Source: Mesorhizobium sp. NZP2298 | Lineage (GTDB): Bacteria; Pseudomonadota; Alphaproteobacteria; Rhizobiales; Rhizobiaceae | Direction: 5' to 3' | Length of the DNA: 64,000 nucleotides | Assembly: GCF_013170825.1 (NCBI RefSeq) | Contig: NZ_CP033365.1 | Coordinates: forward strand, 620,001-684,000 | In this document: positions 21,028 through 30,111 of the stretch, one piece after another | How positions within the stretch are numbered: the first letter of the stretch is position 1 | How the letters are laid out: each line of letters begins with the position of its first letter | Notes under the pieces: generated by a model | What the model saw: only the letters and a program-made list of their open reading frames with translations | Told to the model about the DNA's origin: nothing | The model's database searches: none | Made by a program: the position numbers and the translations under genes

Positions 21028-21987
21028 GTGAATAGCCGGCAGGATGGTGGCAGCAACAGGCTGGACGACGCGGCGCGCGCCGGTTGGCTCTATTATGTCG
21101 CCGGCAACACACAGGACCAGATTGCCGCCACGCTCGGCATTTCGCGGCAGACGGCGCAGCGGCTGGTGTCGCTGGCGGTGTCGGAAGGCTTGATCAAGGT
21201 TCGCGTCGATCATCCGATCGCCAACTGCCTGGACCTCGCCGCACGGCTGAGATCCCGCTTCGCGCTCGATCTGGTCGAGGTGGTGCCGAGCGATCCCAAT
21301 TCGTCCTCCACAACCATCGGCATCGCCGAGGCGGCGGCCGCCGAGATCGAGCGGCGGCTGCGGTCACCGACACCGATCGTCATGGGGATCGGCACCGGAC
21401 GCACGCTGAAGGCGGCGATCGAGCAATTGCCGCCCATGGAATGCCCGCAGCACAAGGTGGTGTCCTTGACCGGCAACATCTCGCCTGACGGCTCGGCAGC
21501 CTTCTACAACGTCATCTTCACCATGGCCGACAGGGTCAAGGCGCGCTCCTTCCCGATGCCGCTGCCGGTCATCGCCTCCTCGCCGCAGGAGCGCGAGATG
21601 CTGCTTAACCAGCCGATGATCCAGCCGACACTGGCGCTTGCGGCGGAAGCCGACGTCACCTTCATCGGTATTGGCGACCTCGGCCCCAAGGCGCCGCTTT
21701 ACGAGGACGGCTTCATTTCCGAAAGCGAGTTGAAGGCCCTGCAGAAGGCTGGCGGCATCGCCGAGATCGTCGGCTGGGTGTTCGACAGGGAAGGCCGCAT
21801 GATCGAGGGCATTACCAACGACCGGGTGTCGTCGGCCTCGCTGCCGTCACGCGAAAAATCGCTGGTCATCGCGCTGGCCATGGGCGAGCGGAAACTGCCG
21901 GGTATCCTGGCGGCCGTGAACCGCCGGCTGGTCAATGGGCTCATCACCGACGAGCGGACGGCGACCGCCCTGCTGGCCGGTATCTGA
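21028..21987 (+). CDS. SorC/DeoR-type sugar-binding transcriptional regulator (SmoC-like)
   Basis: A 319-residue regulator. The N-terminal helix-turn-helix (TQDQIAATLGISRQTAQRLVSLAVSEGL, about residues 28-55) is followed by a SorC-type sugar-phosphate-binding domain. The latter has PIVMGIGTGRTL, VSLTGNISPDGSAAFYNVI and the ITNDRVSSASL / LVNGLITDERTATALL C-terminus. Family members bind phosphorylated sugars and control nearby catabolic operons. The smo operon begins 1.5 kb downstream, so it is the natural candidate controller. The GTG at 21028 has GGGAGG; an in-frame GTG at 21001 is an alternative. Confidence 0.9.
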   Translation: MNSRQDGGSNRLDDAARAGWLYYVAGNTQDQIAATLGISRQTAQRLVSLAVSEGLIKVRVDHPIANCLDLAARLRSRFALDLVEVVPSDPNSSSTTIGIAEAAAAEIERRLRSPTPIVMGIGTGRTLKAAIEQLPPMECPQHKVVSLTGNISPDGSAAFYNVIFTMADRVKARSFPMPLPVIASSPQEREMLLNQPMIQPTLALAAEADVTFIGIGDLGPKAPLYEDGFISESELKALQKAGGIAEIVGWVFDREGRMIEGITNDRVSSASLPSREKSLVIALAMGERKLPGILAAVNRRLVNGLITDERTATALLAGI

Positions 21988-22054
21988 CCTCGGGGGCACG
22001 CTGCCGCTTGCCGGGTGCGGCCAGGGCGACCGCTTTGCGATAAAGCCAACAAGG

Positions 22055-22240
22055 CTATCTGTGCCGCCCGAAAGGGTCGTTTCCATCGAGGAACCCGAGG
22101 TCACGCTGCAGATGCGGCGACAGGTCCCTGATGTCGAGATGCGCCTTCTTTCTGACCGCGAACCAGCCGAATCCGTCCGTGAGCCACGAAATCCAGCGAT
22201 GATCTGAAGCGGGAGTGCATTTTTGTTGCGCCATGGTCAT
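22055..22240 (-). CDS. Small DUF1127 family protein
   Basis: A 61-residue protein. The C-terminal half (LDIRDLSPHLQRDLGFLDG) matches the DUF1127 motif, a short arginine-containing helix found in many small alphaproteobacterial proteins. Some DUF1127 proteins in related bacteria affect RNA turnover and phosphate or carbon metabolism, but no role can be given here. Start: ATG at 22240, with an alternative ATG at 22234 and a TTG at 22249. It diverges from the LysR gene at 22351 across 110 bp, so the two may be co-regulated. Confidence 0.72.
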   Translation of the reverse strand: MTMAQQKCTPASDHRWISWLTDGFGWFAVRKKAHLDIRDLSPHLQRDLGFLDGNDPFGRHR

Positions 22241-22350
22241 GATCGTCAACCTTCGCTATCCTGATCCCGAATGACCGGTTGACGCTGAATGTCGGTCTTG
22301 CCGGCCGCCTTTGCCAATCGAACGTCGATAAGAACCCATAAGGAGGCTTT

Positions 22351-23256
22351 ATGCCGGACCTTGGCTCGCGACAGATTTCGCAACTCCCGCCGCTACAGGC
22401 GATCCGGGTGTTCGAAGCGGTGGCGCGGCATCTTTCCTTCACCAAGGCAGCCGGGGAACTCGCCATGACGCAAGCTGCCGTCAGCTATCAGATCAAGGTG
22501 CTGGAAGAGCGCGTCGGTGCACCGCTGTTCCTGCGCCGACCGCGACAGATCGAGCTGACCGAAGCCGGCCAGCGCCTGGCGCCGGCCGTCAGCGAGGCCT
22601 TCGCTATCCTTGGCCAGGCCTATGCGGCGGCACGTGGCGGCGCGGATGGCTTGCTGTGCGTCACCACCGTGCTGACCTTTGCCTCGAGCTGGTTGGCGCA
22701 CCATCTGGGTTCGTTCCAGATGGCCCATCCAGCCCTTGCCGTGCGGCTCGAAACATCGAGCCGGCTGACGGATTTCGCCCGCGAGGATGTCGACCTCGCC
22801 ATCCGTTCGGGCGGCGGCAAATGGCCGGGCCTGGAGGCCCACAAGCTGCTCGATGCCGATTTCACGCCGATGCTAAGCCCGAAACTCGCGGCGAGCATCG
22901 GCGGCGTCAAGGAGCCGGCGGACCTGCTGCGGCTGCCGATCCTCGATCCCGGCGACATCTGGTGGACACAGTGGTTCGAGACCGCGGGCGTGCACTCGCA
23001 CGACCTTGCCAAGCGGCCCGGCAGCAGCATGGGCGCGCAGGCATATGAGGCCAACGCGGCCATCGCCGGCCATGGTGTGGCGATCCTGACCCGGGCGCTG
23101 TTCAAGGCCGAACTTGCCGACGGCCGCCTGATCCAGCCCTTCGACCTGGTCGGCGACGATGGCCACGCCTACTGGCTGGTCTATCCCGAGGCCCGCCGCA
23201 ACGTGCCGAAGATCCGCGCCTTTCGCGACTGGCTGCTTGCCGAGATCGCCTGCTGA
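22351..23256 (+). CDS. LysR-family regulator, GcvA-like
   Basis: A 301-residue regulator with the N-terminal winged helix of LysR type, LPPLQAIRVFEAVARHLSFTKAAGELAMTQAAVSYQIKVLEE (about residues 11-53), and a co-inducer domain of GcvA type (FARE-DVDLAIRSGGGKWPGL, ANAAIAGHGVAILTRALF). GcvA-like proteins often control amino acid or amine genes. The likely target here is the divergent DUF1127 gene or its own promoter. It sits between the SorC regulator and the smo operon but reads on as a separate unit. Confidence 0.92.
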   Translation: MPDLGSRQISQLPPLQAIRVFEAVARHLSFTKAAGELAMTQAAVSYQIKVLEERVGAPLFLRRPRQIELTEAGQRLAPAVSEAFAILGQAYAAARGGADGLLCVTTVLTFASSWLAHHLGSFQMAHPALAVRLETSSRLTDFAREDVDLAIRSGGGKWPGLEAHKLLDADFTPMLSPKLAASIGGVKEPADLLRLPILDPGDIWWTQWFETAGVHSHDLAKRPGSSMGAQAYEANAAIAGHGVAILTRALFKAELADGRLIQPFDLVGDDGHAYWLVYPEARRNVPKIRAFRDWLLAEIAC

Positions 23257-23403
23257 CAGGCGCTTCGCACCCGCCCCGAGCCTCCAGACCTTCCTGTCCC
23301 GTCGCCTGATATCCCGGCACAGGGCGCGGTTCGTCGCCCCAATTTCCATGAGTCCCTTATGAATCCGACCTGTCGAGTGCTGCGCCGCAGCATCGAATCC
23401 GGC

Positions 23404-23438
23404 TTGACATAATTAAGACTTAGTGAGTAATTGCTCAC
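23404..23438 (+). promoter_or_regulatory. Promoter with overlapping palindromic operator, smo operon
   Basis: A perfect -35 box TTGACA lies at 23404-23409. About 17-18 bases on, a weak -10 lies within a 16-bp near-perfect palindrome GTGAGTAATTGCTCAC (23423-23438, 14 of 16 positions symmetrical). Such an overlap suits repression by a sugar-responsive regulator. The smoE start is 42 bp further on, and an extra TGCTCA half-site occurs at 23451. Confidence 0.55.
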
Positions 23439-23479
23439 AGCCAAGGCAAATGCTCATCTTGGTTCATGGGAGGAATTTG

Positions 23480-24790
23480 ATGAAACTTCGCACGCTCACC
23501 CTGGGCTTGTTGTCGGCCAGCGCCCTCGCCTTCGCCGCACACGCCGAATCCATCACCATCGCCACCGTCAACAATGGCGATATGGTCCGCATGCAGAAGC
23601 TGACCGACGACTTCACCAAGGCTAACCCCGATATCCAGCTCAACTGGGTCACGCTTGAAGAAAACGTGCTGCGCGAGCGCGTCACCACCGACATCGCCAC
23701 CAAGGGCGGCCAGTATGACGTGATGACCATCGGCACCTACGAGGTTCCGATCTGGGCCAAGCAGAGCTGGCTGCTGCCGCTCGACAAGCTCGGCGACGAC
23801 TATGACGCCAAGGACATCATTCCGGCCATCGCCGGCGGTCTTTCGGTCGACGGCAAGCTCTATGCCGCGCCCTTCTACGGCGAAAGCTCCTTCGTCATGT
23901 ACCGCAAGGACCTGATGGAGAAGGCCGGGCTGAAGATGCCCGACGCACCGACCTGGGACTTCATCAAGCAGGCCGCGGACAAGATGACCGACCGCGCCAA
24001 TGGCGTGAACGGCGTGTGCCTGCGCGGCAAGGCCGGCTGGGGCGAGAACATGGCCTTCCTGACCGCCATGTCGAACTCCTTCGGCGCCCGCTGGTTCGAC
24101 GAGAACTGGAAGCCGCAATTCGACCAGCCCGAATGGAAGAACACACTGCAGTTCTATGTCGACCTGATGAAGGCCGATGGCCCCGAGGGCGCGTCCTCCA
24201 ACGGCTTCAACGAAAACCTGGCGCTCTTCCAGCAGGGCAAGTGCGGCATGTGGATCGATGCCACCGTCGCGGCGTCCTTCGTCTCCGATCCGAAGAACTC
24301 GACCGTCGCCGACAAGGTCGGTTATGCGCTGGCGCCCGACAATGGCCTCGGCAAGCGCGGCAACTGGCTGTGGGCATGGTCGCTGGCCATCCCCGCCGGC
24401 ACCAAGAAGGCCGATGCCGCCGAGAAATTCGTGTCCTGGGCGACCAGCAAGCACTATGCCGAACTGGTCGCTTCGAAGGAAGGCTGGGCCAACGTTCCTC
24501 CGGGCACGCGCTCCTCGCTCTATGCCAATGCCGAGTACCAGAAGGCGGCTCCGTTCGCCAAGATGACGCTGGACTCCATCAACGCCGCCGACCCGACGCA
24601 TCCGACCGTCAAGCCGGTGCCCTATGTCGGCGTCCAGTTCGTCGCCATCCCTGAATTCCAGGGCCTTGGCACCACTGTAGGCCAGCTCTTCTCGGCGGCT
24701 CTTGCCGGCCAGTCGAGCGTCGACGATGCGCTGAAGCAGGCCCAGGACGCCGCCACCGCGGCGATGACCGAGGGCGGGTATATCAAGTAA
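23480..24790 (+). CDS. smoE: Sorbitol/mannitol ABC transporter substrate-binding protein
   Basis: A 436-residue periplasmic solute-binding protein of the family-1 (CUT1) type. The signal peptide is residues 1-22 (LGLLSASALAFAAHA). The mature start ESITIATVNNGDMVRMQKL, the YDVMTIGTYEVPIWAKQ strand and the Trp-rich RGNWLWAWSLAIPAG segment match the sorbitol/mannitol-binding proteins of rhizobia and Rhodobacter. It is the first gene of an operon with two permeases, an ATPase, sorbitol dehydrogenase and mannitol dehydrogenase, which supports the substrate. Start at 23480 after GGGAGGAA. Confidence 0.92.
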   Translation: MKLRTLTLGLLSASALAFAAHAESITIATVNNGDMVRMQKLTDDFTKANPDIQLNWVTLEENVLRERVTTDIATKGGQYDVMTIGTYEVPIWAKQSWLLPLDKLGDDYDAKDIIPAIAGGLSVDGKLYAAPFYGESSFVMYRKDLMEKAGLKMPDAPTWDFIKQAADKMTDRANGVNGVCLRGKAGWGENMAFLTAMSNSFGARWFDENWKPQFDQPEWKNTLQFYVDLMKADGPEGASSNGFNENLALFQQGKCGMWIDATVAASFVSDPKNSTVADKVGYALAPDNGLGKRGNWLWAWSLAIPAGTKKADAAEKFVSWATSKHYAELVASKEGWANVPPGTRSSLYANAEYQKAAPFAKMTLDSINAADPTHPTVKPVPYVGVQFVAIPEFQGLGTTVGQLFSAALAGQSSVDDALKQAQDAATAAMTEGGYIK

Positions 24791-24834
24791 GGCTCCTCCC
24801 GGTGCCGAATGCCGGTTGCCTCCTCGACCGGCAA

Positions 24835-24865
24835 CGGCCGCCCGAGTTCCCAGCTCGGGCGGCCG
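24835..24865 (+). terminator. Strong hairpin between smoE and smoF
   Basis: CGGCCGCCCGAG and CTCGGGCGGCCG make a perfect 12-bp stem with a 7-base loop in the 123-bp gap. There is no U-tract, so read-through is expected. A structure here would protect the binding-protein mRNA from 3' decay and lower permease expression, as known for other transporter operons such as malE-malF. Confidence 0.65.
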
Positions 24866-24913
24866 CCTTCAACGCCTGTGAAAATTCAGTCTGACCATTG
24901 AAGGGTGACCGTC

Positions 24914-25786
24914 ATGGCTACTCAGCAGACCCGTTCGCTTGCCCGTTTCATGATGGCGCCATCCGTTGTGCTGCTGTTCGTCTGGATGATCGTGCCGCTG
25001 GCACTCACGCTGTGGTTCTCCTTCCAGCAGTACAATCCGCTCAACCCGATCCGCGACGGATTCGTCGGTTTCTCCAACTACGCGCTGTTCTATTCCAACC
25101 CCGCCTTCCTGCAGTCGATCCTCAACACCCTGATCCTGGTGGTCAGTGTTCTGTTGATCACGGTGATCGGCGGCATCCTGCTGGCGCTATTGATCGACCA
25201 GCCGATGTGGGGACAGGGGATCGTGCGCATCCTCGTCATTTCGCCGTTCTTCGTCATGCCGCCGGTGGCCGCACTGGTCTGGAAGAACATGATCATGCAC
25301 CCGCAATATGGGGTGTTCGCCGACATAGCGCGCTTCTTCGGGATGCAACCGATCGACTGGTTCGGGCAGCACCCGCTGACGGCGATCATCATCATCGTCG
25401 CCTGGCAGTGGCTGCCTTTCGCGACACTGATCCTGTTGACCGCGCTGCAGTCTCTCGACGGCGAGCAGAAGGAAGCCGCCGAAATGGACGGCGCCGGCTT
25501 CATCAGCCGCTTCATCTACCTGACGCTGCCGCATATGTCGCGCGCCATCACCGTGGTCATCCTGATCCAGACGATCTTCCTGCTCTCGGTCTATGCCGAG
25601 ATCCTCGTCACCACCAACGGCGGTCCCGGCTACGCCTCCACCAACCTGCCCTTCCTCGTCTACCAGAAGGCGTTGCTGGAGTTCAAAATCGGCCAGGCAT
25701 CCGCGGGCGGCGTGATTGCCGTCATTCTCGCTAACATCGTCGCCTTCTTCGCCATGCGCGCGGTCGGCAAGAACCTCGACAAGTAA
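24914..25786 (+). CDS. smoF: Sorbitol/mannitol ABC transporter permease
   Basis: A 290-residue inner-membrane permease of the MalF type with six membrane segments. The cytoplasmic EAA loop that touches the ATPase is EAAEMDGAGFISRFIYLTLP (about residues 190-210). Start at ATG 24914, with AAGGG before it. A GTG three codons earlier is also in frame. smoG follows after 11 bp. Confidence 0.92.
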   Translation: MATQQTRSLARFMMAPSVVLLFVWMIVPLALTLWFSFQQYNPLNPIRDGFVGFSNYALFYSNPAFLQSILNTLILVVSVLLITVIGGILLALLIDQPMWGQGIVRILVISPFFVMPPVAALVWKNMIMHPQYGVFADIARFFGMQPIDWFGQHPLTAIIIIVAWQWLPFATLILLTALQSLDGEQKEAAEMDGAGFISRFIYLTLPHMSRAITVVILIQTIFLLSVYAEILVTTNGGPGYASTNLPFLVYQKALLEFKIGQASAGGVIAVILANIVAFFAMRAVGKNLDK

Positions 25787-25797
25787 GGGAGGACAAG

Positions 25798-26622
25798 ATG
25801 GCCCGTGCAGTCACCACCCAGCACAAGACGATCGCGACCGTTGCCGCCTGGATCGTGGCCCTGCTGATCTTCTTCCCGATCCTCTACACGATCATCACCT
25901 CGTTCAAGTCGGAACAGGAGGCGATCCAGGGCTTCAACCTGATCCCGTCGGGAACGTTCGAGAGCTATACCGAGGTTCAGGCGCAAAGCGGCTACTTCAA
26001 GTTCTTCTTCAATTCGGTGCTGCTCTCGGTCGGCTCGACCATCCTGGCCCTGCTGGTCGCCATTCCGGCGGCATGGTCGATGGCTTTCTCGCCAACCAAG
26101 CGGACCAAGGACATCCTGATGTGGATGCTGTCCACCAAGATGATGCCCGCGGTCGCCGTGCTGTTCCCGATCTACCTGATTTTCCGCAACCTCGGACTGC
26201 TCGACAGCCGCATCGGCCTGACGGTCATGCTGATGCTGATCAACCTGCCGATCGTGGTGTGGATGCTCTACACCTACTTCCGCGAGATCCCGGGCGAAAT
26301 CCTGGAAGCGGCCCGCATGGACGGCGCATCGCTGTGGAACGAGATCGTCTATGTGCTGACCCCAATGGCGGTGCCCGGCATTGCCTCGACCATGCTCCTG
26401 AACATCATCCTGGCCTGGAACGAGGCGTTCTGGACGATCCGCCTGACCACCACGGATGCTGCTCCGCTGACCGCCTTCATCAGTTCCTTCTCCAGCCCGC
26501 AAGGCCTGTTCTGGGCCAAGCTTTCGGCCGCCTCGACATTGGCGATCGCGCCGATCCTGATCATGGGCTGGTTCAGCCAGAAGCAGCTGGTGCGCGGCTT
26601 GACCTTTGGCGCGGTCAAATAG
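25798..26622 (+). CDS. smoG: Sorbitol/mannitol ABC transporter permease
   Basis: A 274-residue inner-membrane permease of the MalG type, the partner of smoF. It has six membrane segments starting at about residue 13, and the EAA loop is EAARMDGASLWNEIVYVLTP (about 165-185). Preceded by GGGAGGA and an 11-bp gap from smoF. It is followed by a 70-bp gap with its own GGGGAGGAAA site for the ATPase gene. Confidence 0.92.
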   Translation: MARAVTTQHKTIATVAAWIVALLIFFPILYTIITSFKSEQEAIQGFNLIPSGTFESYTEVQAQSGYFKFFFNSVLLSVGSTILALLVAIPAAWSMAFSPTKRTKDILMWMLSTKMMPAVAVLFPIYLIFRNLGLLDSRIGLTVMLMLINLPIVVWMLYTYFREIPGEILEAARMDGASLWNEIVYVLTPMAVPGIASTMLLNIILAWNEAFWTIRLTTTDAAPLTAFISSFSSPQGLFWAKLSAASTLAIAPILIMGWFSQKQLVRGLTFGAVK

Positions 26623-26692
26623 CGGGCGGCGCCGAGAAATAATACCGCCGCACGCAACAGACGACGGACAATAACCCCTCGGGGAGGAAACC

Positions 26693-27697
26693 ATGGGAAA
26701 CATCACGCTCAAGAACGTCTCCAAGTCCTTCGGGGCGACGTCAATCATCCCCGGCCTCGACCTGGTGATCGAGAATGGCGAGTTCGTCGTCTTCGTCGGC
26801 CCGTCGGGTTGCGGCAAGTCAACGCTGCTGCGGCTGATCGCCGGGCTGGAGGATACCAGCGGCGGCACCATCAACATCGACGGCCGTGACGTCACCGGCG
26901 AGGCGCCGGCCAAGCGCAAGCTGGCCATGGTGTTCCAGTCCTACGCGCTCTATCCGCATATGACGGTGGCCAAGAACATCGCTTTCCCGCTAAAGATGGC
27001 GGGCGAGGACCAGGCCACCATCGACAAGAAGGTGAAGGACGCGGCACGCGTCCTCAACCTCACCAACTACCTCGAACGCCGGCCGGGCCAGCTCTCAGGC
27101 GGCCAGCGCCAGCGCGTCGCCATCGGCCGCGCCATCGTGCGCCAGCCTTCGGCCTTCCTGTTCGACGAGCCGCTCTCCAACCTCGATGCCGCGTTGCGCG
27201 GCACCATGCGCCTGGAGATCAGCGAACTGCACCATCAGTTGAAGACCACCATGATCTATGTCACCCACGACCAGGTCGAAGCCATGACCATGGCCGACAA
27301 GATCGTCGTGCTGAACGCAGGCAATATCGAGCAGGTCGGCTCACCGATGGAGCTCTACAAGACCCCGAACAATTTGTTCGTCGCCGGCTTCATCGGCTCA
27401 CCGAAGATGAACCTCATAGAGGGCGCGCCGGCGGCCAAATATGGCGCCAAGACCATAGGCATCAGGCCCGAGCACATGCAGATCTCGACCACGGCGGGCG
27501 AATGGAAGGCCACCGTCGGCGTTGCCGAGCATCTGGGCTCCGACACTTTCCTGCATGTCCAGGCCGAGGGCGTTGGTCCGCTGACGGTGCGCGCCGACGG
27601 CGAGCTGGCCGTCCATCACGGCGACACGATTTATCTCACCCCCGACAAGGCCAAGCTGCATCGCTTCGGCCCTGACGGCAAGGCGATGGCGAAGTGA
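26693..27697 (+). CDS. smoK: Sorbitol/mannitol ABC transporter ATP-binding protein
   Basis: A 334-residue MalK/UgpC-type ATPase. Walker A is GPSGCGKST (about residues 38-46), the Q-loop is [12 protein letters not shown], the signature is LSGGQRQR, Walker B is [12 protein letters not shown] and the switch is VTHDQ. The C-terminal regulatory TOBE-type domain (from about 240) carries GIRPEHM. It energises SmoFG. The stop overlaps the smoS start codon (GTGA). Confidence 0.94.
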   Translation: MGNITLKNVSKSFGATSIIPGLDLVIENGEFVVFVGPSGCGKSTLLRLIAGLEDTSGGTINIDGRDVTGEAPAKRKLAMVFQSYALYPHMTVAKNIAFPLKMAGEDQATIDKKVKDAARVLNLTNYLERRPGQLSGGQRQRVAIGRAIVRQPSAFLFDEPLSNLDAALRGTMRLEISELHHQLKTTMIYVTHDQVEAMTMADKIVVLNAGNIEQVGSPMELYKTPNNLFVAGFIGSPKMNLIEGAPAAKYGAKTIGIRPEHMQISTTAGEWKATVGVAEHLGSDTFLHVQAEGVGPLTVRADGELAVHHGDTIYLTPDKAKLHRFGPDGKAMAK

Positions 27698-28464
27698 GGC
27701 TGAAGGACAAATCGGCGCTGGTCACCGGATCGGCGCGGGGCATCGGCAGGGCCTTCGCCGAAGCCTATGCGCGCGAGGGCGCCACGGTGGCGATTGCCGA
27801 CATCAACTTCGAAGCGGCGCAGAAATCCGCCGCCGAGATCGGCGACAAGGCCTATGCGGTCAAGCTCGATGTCACGGATCAGGCATCGATCGACGCCGCG
27901 GTGAAGGCGGTGGAGAGCCGGACCGGCGGCCTCGACATATTGATCAACAACGCCGCCTTGTTCGACCTTGCGCCGATCGTCGACATCTCCAGGGCGAGCT
28001 ACGAGAAACTGTTCTCCGTCAATGTCGCCGGCACTTTGTTCATGCTGCAGGCGGCTGCGCGCTCGATGATCGCGCAGGGCAAGGGCGGCAGGATCATCAA
28101 CATGGCAAGCCAGGCCGGACGGCGCGGCGAGGCACTGGTCGGCGTCTACTGCGCCACCAAGGCCGCCGTCATCTCGCTGACCCAGTCGGCGGGGCTCGAC
28201 CTGATCAAGCATCGCATCAACGTCAACGCCATCGCGCCCGGCGTGGTCGATGGCGAGCACTGGGATCATGTCGATTCGCTGTTCGCCAAATACGAGAACC
28301 GCCCTAGGGGCGAGAAGAAGAAACTGGTCGGCGAGGCGGTGCCATACGGTCGCATGGGCACGGCCCAGGACCTTACCGGGATGGCGGTCTTCCTCGCCAG
28401 CGCCGATGCCGAATACATCGTCGCCCAGACCTACAATGTCGATGGCGGCCAGTGGATGAGTTGA
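27694..28464 (+). CDS. smoS: Sorbitol dehydrogenase, SDR family
   Basis: A 256-residue NAD-dependent short-chain dehydrogenase that would oxidise sorbitol to fructose. It has the cofactor motif [11 protein letters not shown], the NNAA motif (LINNAALFD), the active-site YCATK with the catalytic Ser and Tyr, and the C-terminal YNVDGG. Sequence and length match SmoS of Rhodobacter. Related enzymes also oxidise galactitol and other polyols. The GTG start at 27694 is coupled to the smoK stop. Confidence 0.92.
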   Translation: MRLKDKSALVTGSARGIGRAFAEAYAREGATVAIADINFEAAQKSAAEIGDKAYAVKLDVTDQASIDAAVKAVESRTGGLDILINNAALFDLAPIVDISRASYEKLFSVNVAGTLFMLQAAARSMIAQGKGGRIINMASQAGRRGEALVGVYCATKAAVISLTQSAGLDLIKHRINVNAIAPGVVDGEHWDHVDSLFAKYENRPRGEKKKLVGEAVPYGRMGTAQDLTGMAVFLASADAEYIVAQTYNVDGGQWMS

Positions 28465-28471
28465 GGGGAGC

Positions 28472-28578
28472 GGCCTCTGTTTCTCGTCCTCCGCGAGGCG
28501 CAGAGGCCAACATCGGAGGTTGCATCGGCCCTCGCGGGCATGCCGCCCCTTATCCTCTCCCGGCTGGACGGGGAGAGG
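28472..28578 (+). terminator. Two hairpins between smoS and mtlK
   Basis: GGCCTCTG (28472-28479) pairs with CAGAGGCC (28501-28508), with an inner CTCG/CGAG stem. A second hairpin, CCTCTCCC (28554-28561) with GGGAGAGG (28571-28578), follows. Neither is followed by a T-run. The second resembles the dispersed CTCTCCC repeat style of rhizobia. They may reduce or stabilise transcripts at the smoS/mtlK junction. Confidence 0.45.
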
Positions 28579-28617
28579 CGGAGTAACGAGGCCGGAGCCG
28601 GCCAAAGGGTAAAACAG

Positions 28618-30096
28618 ATGACCGTGAAACTCTCTTCCGCCAATCTCGCGAACCTTCCCGCCAAGGTTGCGGGTCCGAAATACGACCGTGCCAAGCTGAA
28701 GGCCGGCATCGTCCATTTCGGTGTCGGCAATTTTCACCGCTCGCACCAGGCCGTCTATCTCGACGATCTGTTCAATTCAGGTGTCGGCCATGACTGGGCC
28801 CTGGTCGGCGCCGGTGTGTTCGAGGGCGAGAAGATCGGTCGCGGCAAGCTCCAGGAGCAGGACTGGCTGACCACGGTCGTCGAGCAGGATGACGGCCATA
28901 TGAGCGCCCGCGTCACCGGCGCCATGGTTGACTTCCTGACGCCGGGCGATGCCGCCGGCATCATAGACAGGCTGGCCGATCCGGCGATCAAGATCGTGTC
29001 GCTGACCATCACCGAAGGTGGCTACTTCATCGATCCGGCCTCCGGCAAGTTCAACCCGGCTCATCCGGACATCGTCGCCGACGCCCAACCGGGCGCGACC
29101 CCGAAAACCGTGTTCGGCATCATCCTTGCCGGACTGGTGCGGCGGCGCGCTGACGGCATCGTGCCGTTCACCGTCATGTCCTGCGACAACATTCCCCATA
29201 ACGGCCACGTCACCTCGGACGGCGTCATTGGGCTAGCCCGCCTGATCGACGAAGAGCTTGCCGGATGGGTGGGCGACAAGGTCGCTTTCCCAAACGCCAT
29301 GGTTGACCGAATCACGCCGGCGACCACCGACCGCGAGCGCAAGATTCTGGCCGACGATTTCGGCCTGGAAGACAATTGGCCGGTGTTCTGCGAGCCCTTC
29401 AAGCAATGGGTGTTGGAGGATCACTTCACGGCCGGCCGGCCGGCCCTGGAGAAGGTCGGTGTCCAGTTCGTCAAGGATGTGTCGCCTTACGAACTGATGA
29501 AGATCCGTATCCTCAACGGCGGCCATGCCACCATTGCCTATCCCGCCGGGCTGATGGACATCCATTTCGTCCATGAGGCGATGCAGGAGCCGCTGGTGCG
29601 CGGCTTTCTCGACAAGCTCGAGCATGACGAGATCATTCCGACGGTGCCGCCGGTGCCGGACACGGTGCTGGAGGACTATTACCAACTCATCGAGAAGCGC
29701 TTCTCCAATCCCAAGATCGGCGACACGGTGCGCCGGCTCTGCCTCGACGGCTCCAATCGTCAGCCGAAATTCATCATCCCGACCATTGCCGACCGACTCA
29801 AGGCCGGCAAAGGCGTTGCCGGGCTGGCGCTGGAATCAGCCCTCTGGTGCCGCTACTGCTTCGGCACGACCGACAGCGGCGCCATCATCGAACCCAACGA
29901 CCCGAGCTGGGACCGGCTGCAGGCGACGGCAAAGGCGGCAAAGGATGCGCCCGCCGCCTGGCTGGCGATGGAGGACATCTATGGCGATGTCGGCCGCGCC
30001 ACGGCATTCGTCGAGGCCTTCGGTCACGCGCTCGGCGTCCTGTGGGCCAATGGCGCCCGCGCCACGCTGACGCGCTATCTCGCCGGCAATCTCTGA
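28618..30096 (+). CDS. mtlK: Mannitol 2-dehydrogenase
   Basis: A 492-residue long-chain polyol-specific dehydrogenase that oxidises D-mannitol to D-fructose with NAD. The N-terminal dinucleotide motif is GIVHFGVGNFHRSHQ, with VSLTITEGGY, the substrate motif SCDNIPHNG, and the catalytic Lys in the KIRILNGGHATIAY segment. Normal family length. Start at the ATG at 28618; the upstream open frame covers the intergenic hairpins and is not coding. Confidence 0.95.
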   Translation: MTVKLSSANLANLPAKVAGPKYDRAKLKAGIVHFGVGNFHRSHQAVYLDDLFNSGVGHDWALVGAGVFEGEKIGRGKLQEQDWLTTVVEQDDGHMSARVTGAMVDFLTPGDAAGIIDRLADPAIKIVSLTITEGGYFIDPASGKFNPAHPDIVADAQPGATPKTVFGIILAGLVRRRADGIVPFTVMSCDNIPHNGHVTSDGVIGLARLIDEELAGWVGDKVAFPNAMVDRITPATTDRERKILADDFGLEDNWPVFCEPFKQWVLEDHFTAGRPALEKVGVQFVKDVSPYELMKIRILNGGHATIAYPAGLMDIHFVHEAMQEPLVRGFLDKLEHDEIIPTVPPVPDTVLEDYYQLIEKRFSNPKIGDTVRRLCLDGSNRQPKFIIPTIADRLKAGKGVAGLALESALWCRYCFGTTDSGAIIEPNDPSWDRLQATAKAAKDAPAAWLAMEDIYGDVGRATAFVEAFGHALGVLWANGARATLTRYLAGNL

Positions 30097-30111
30097 AAGC
30101 CATTCGATATC

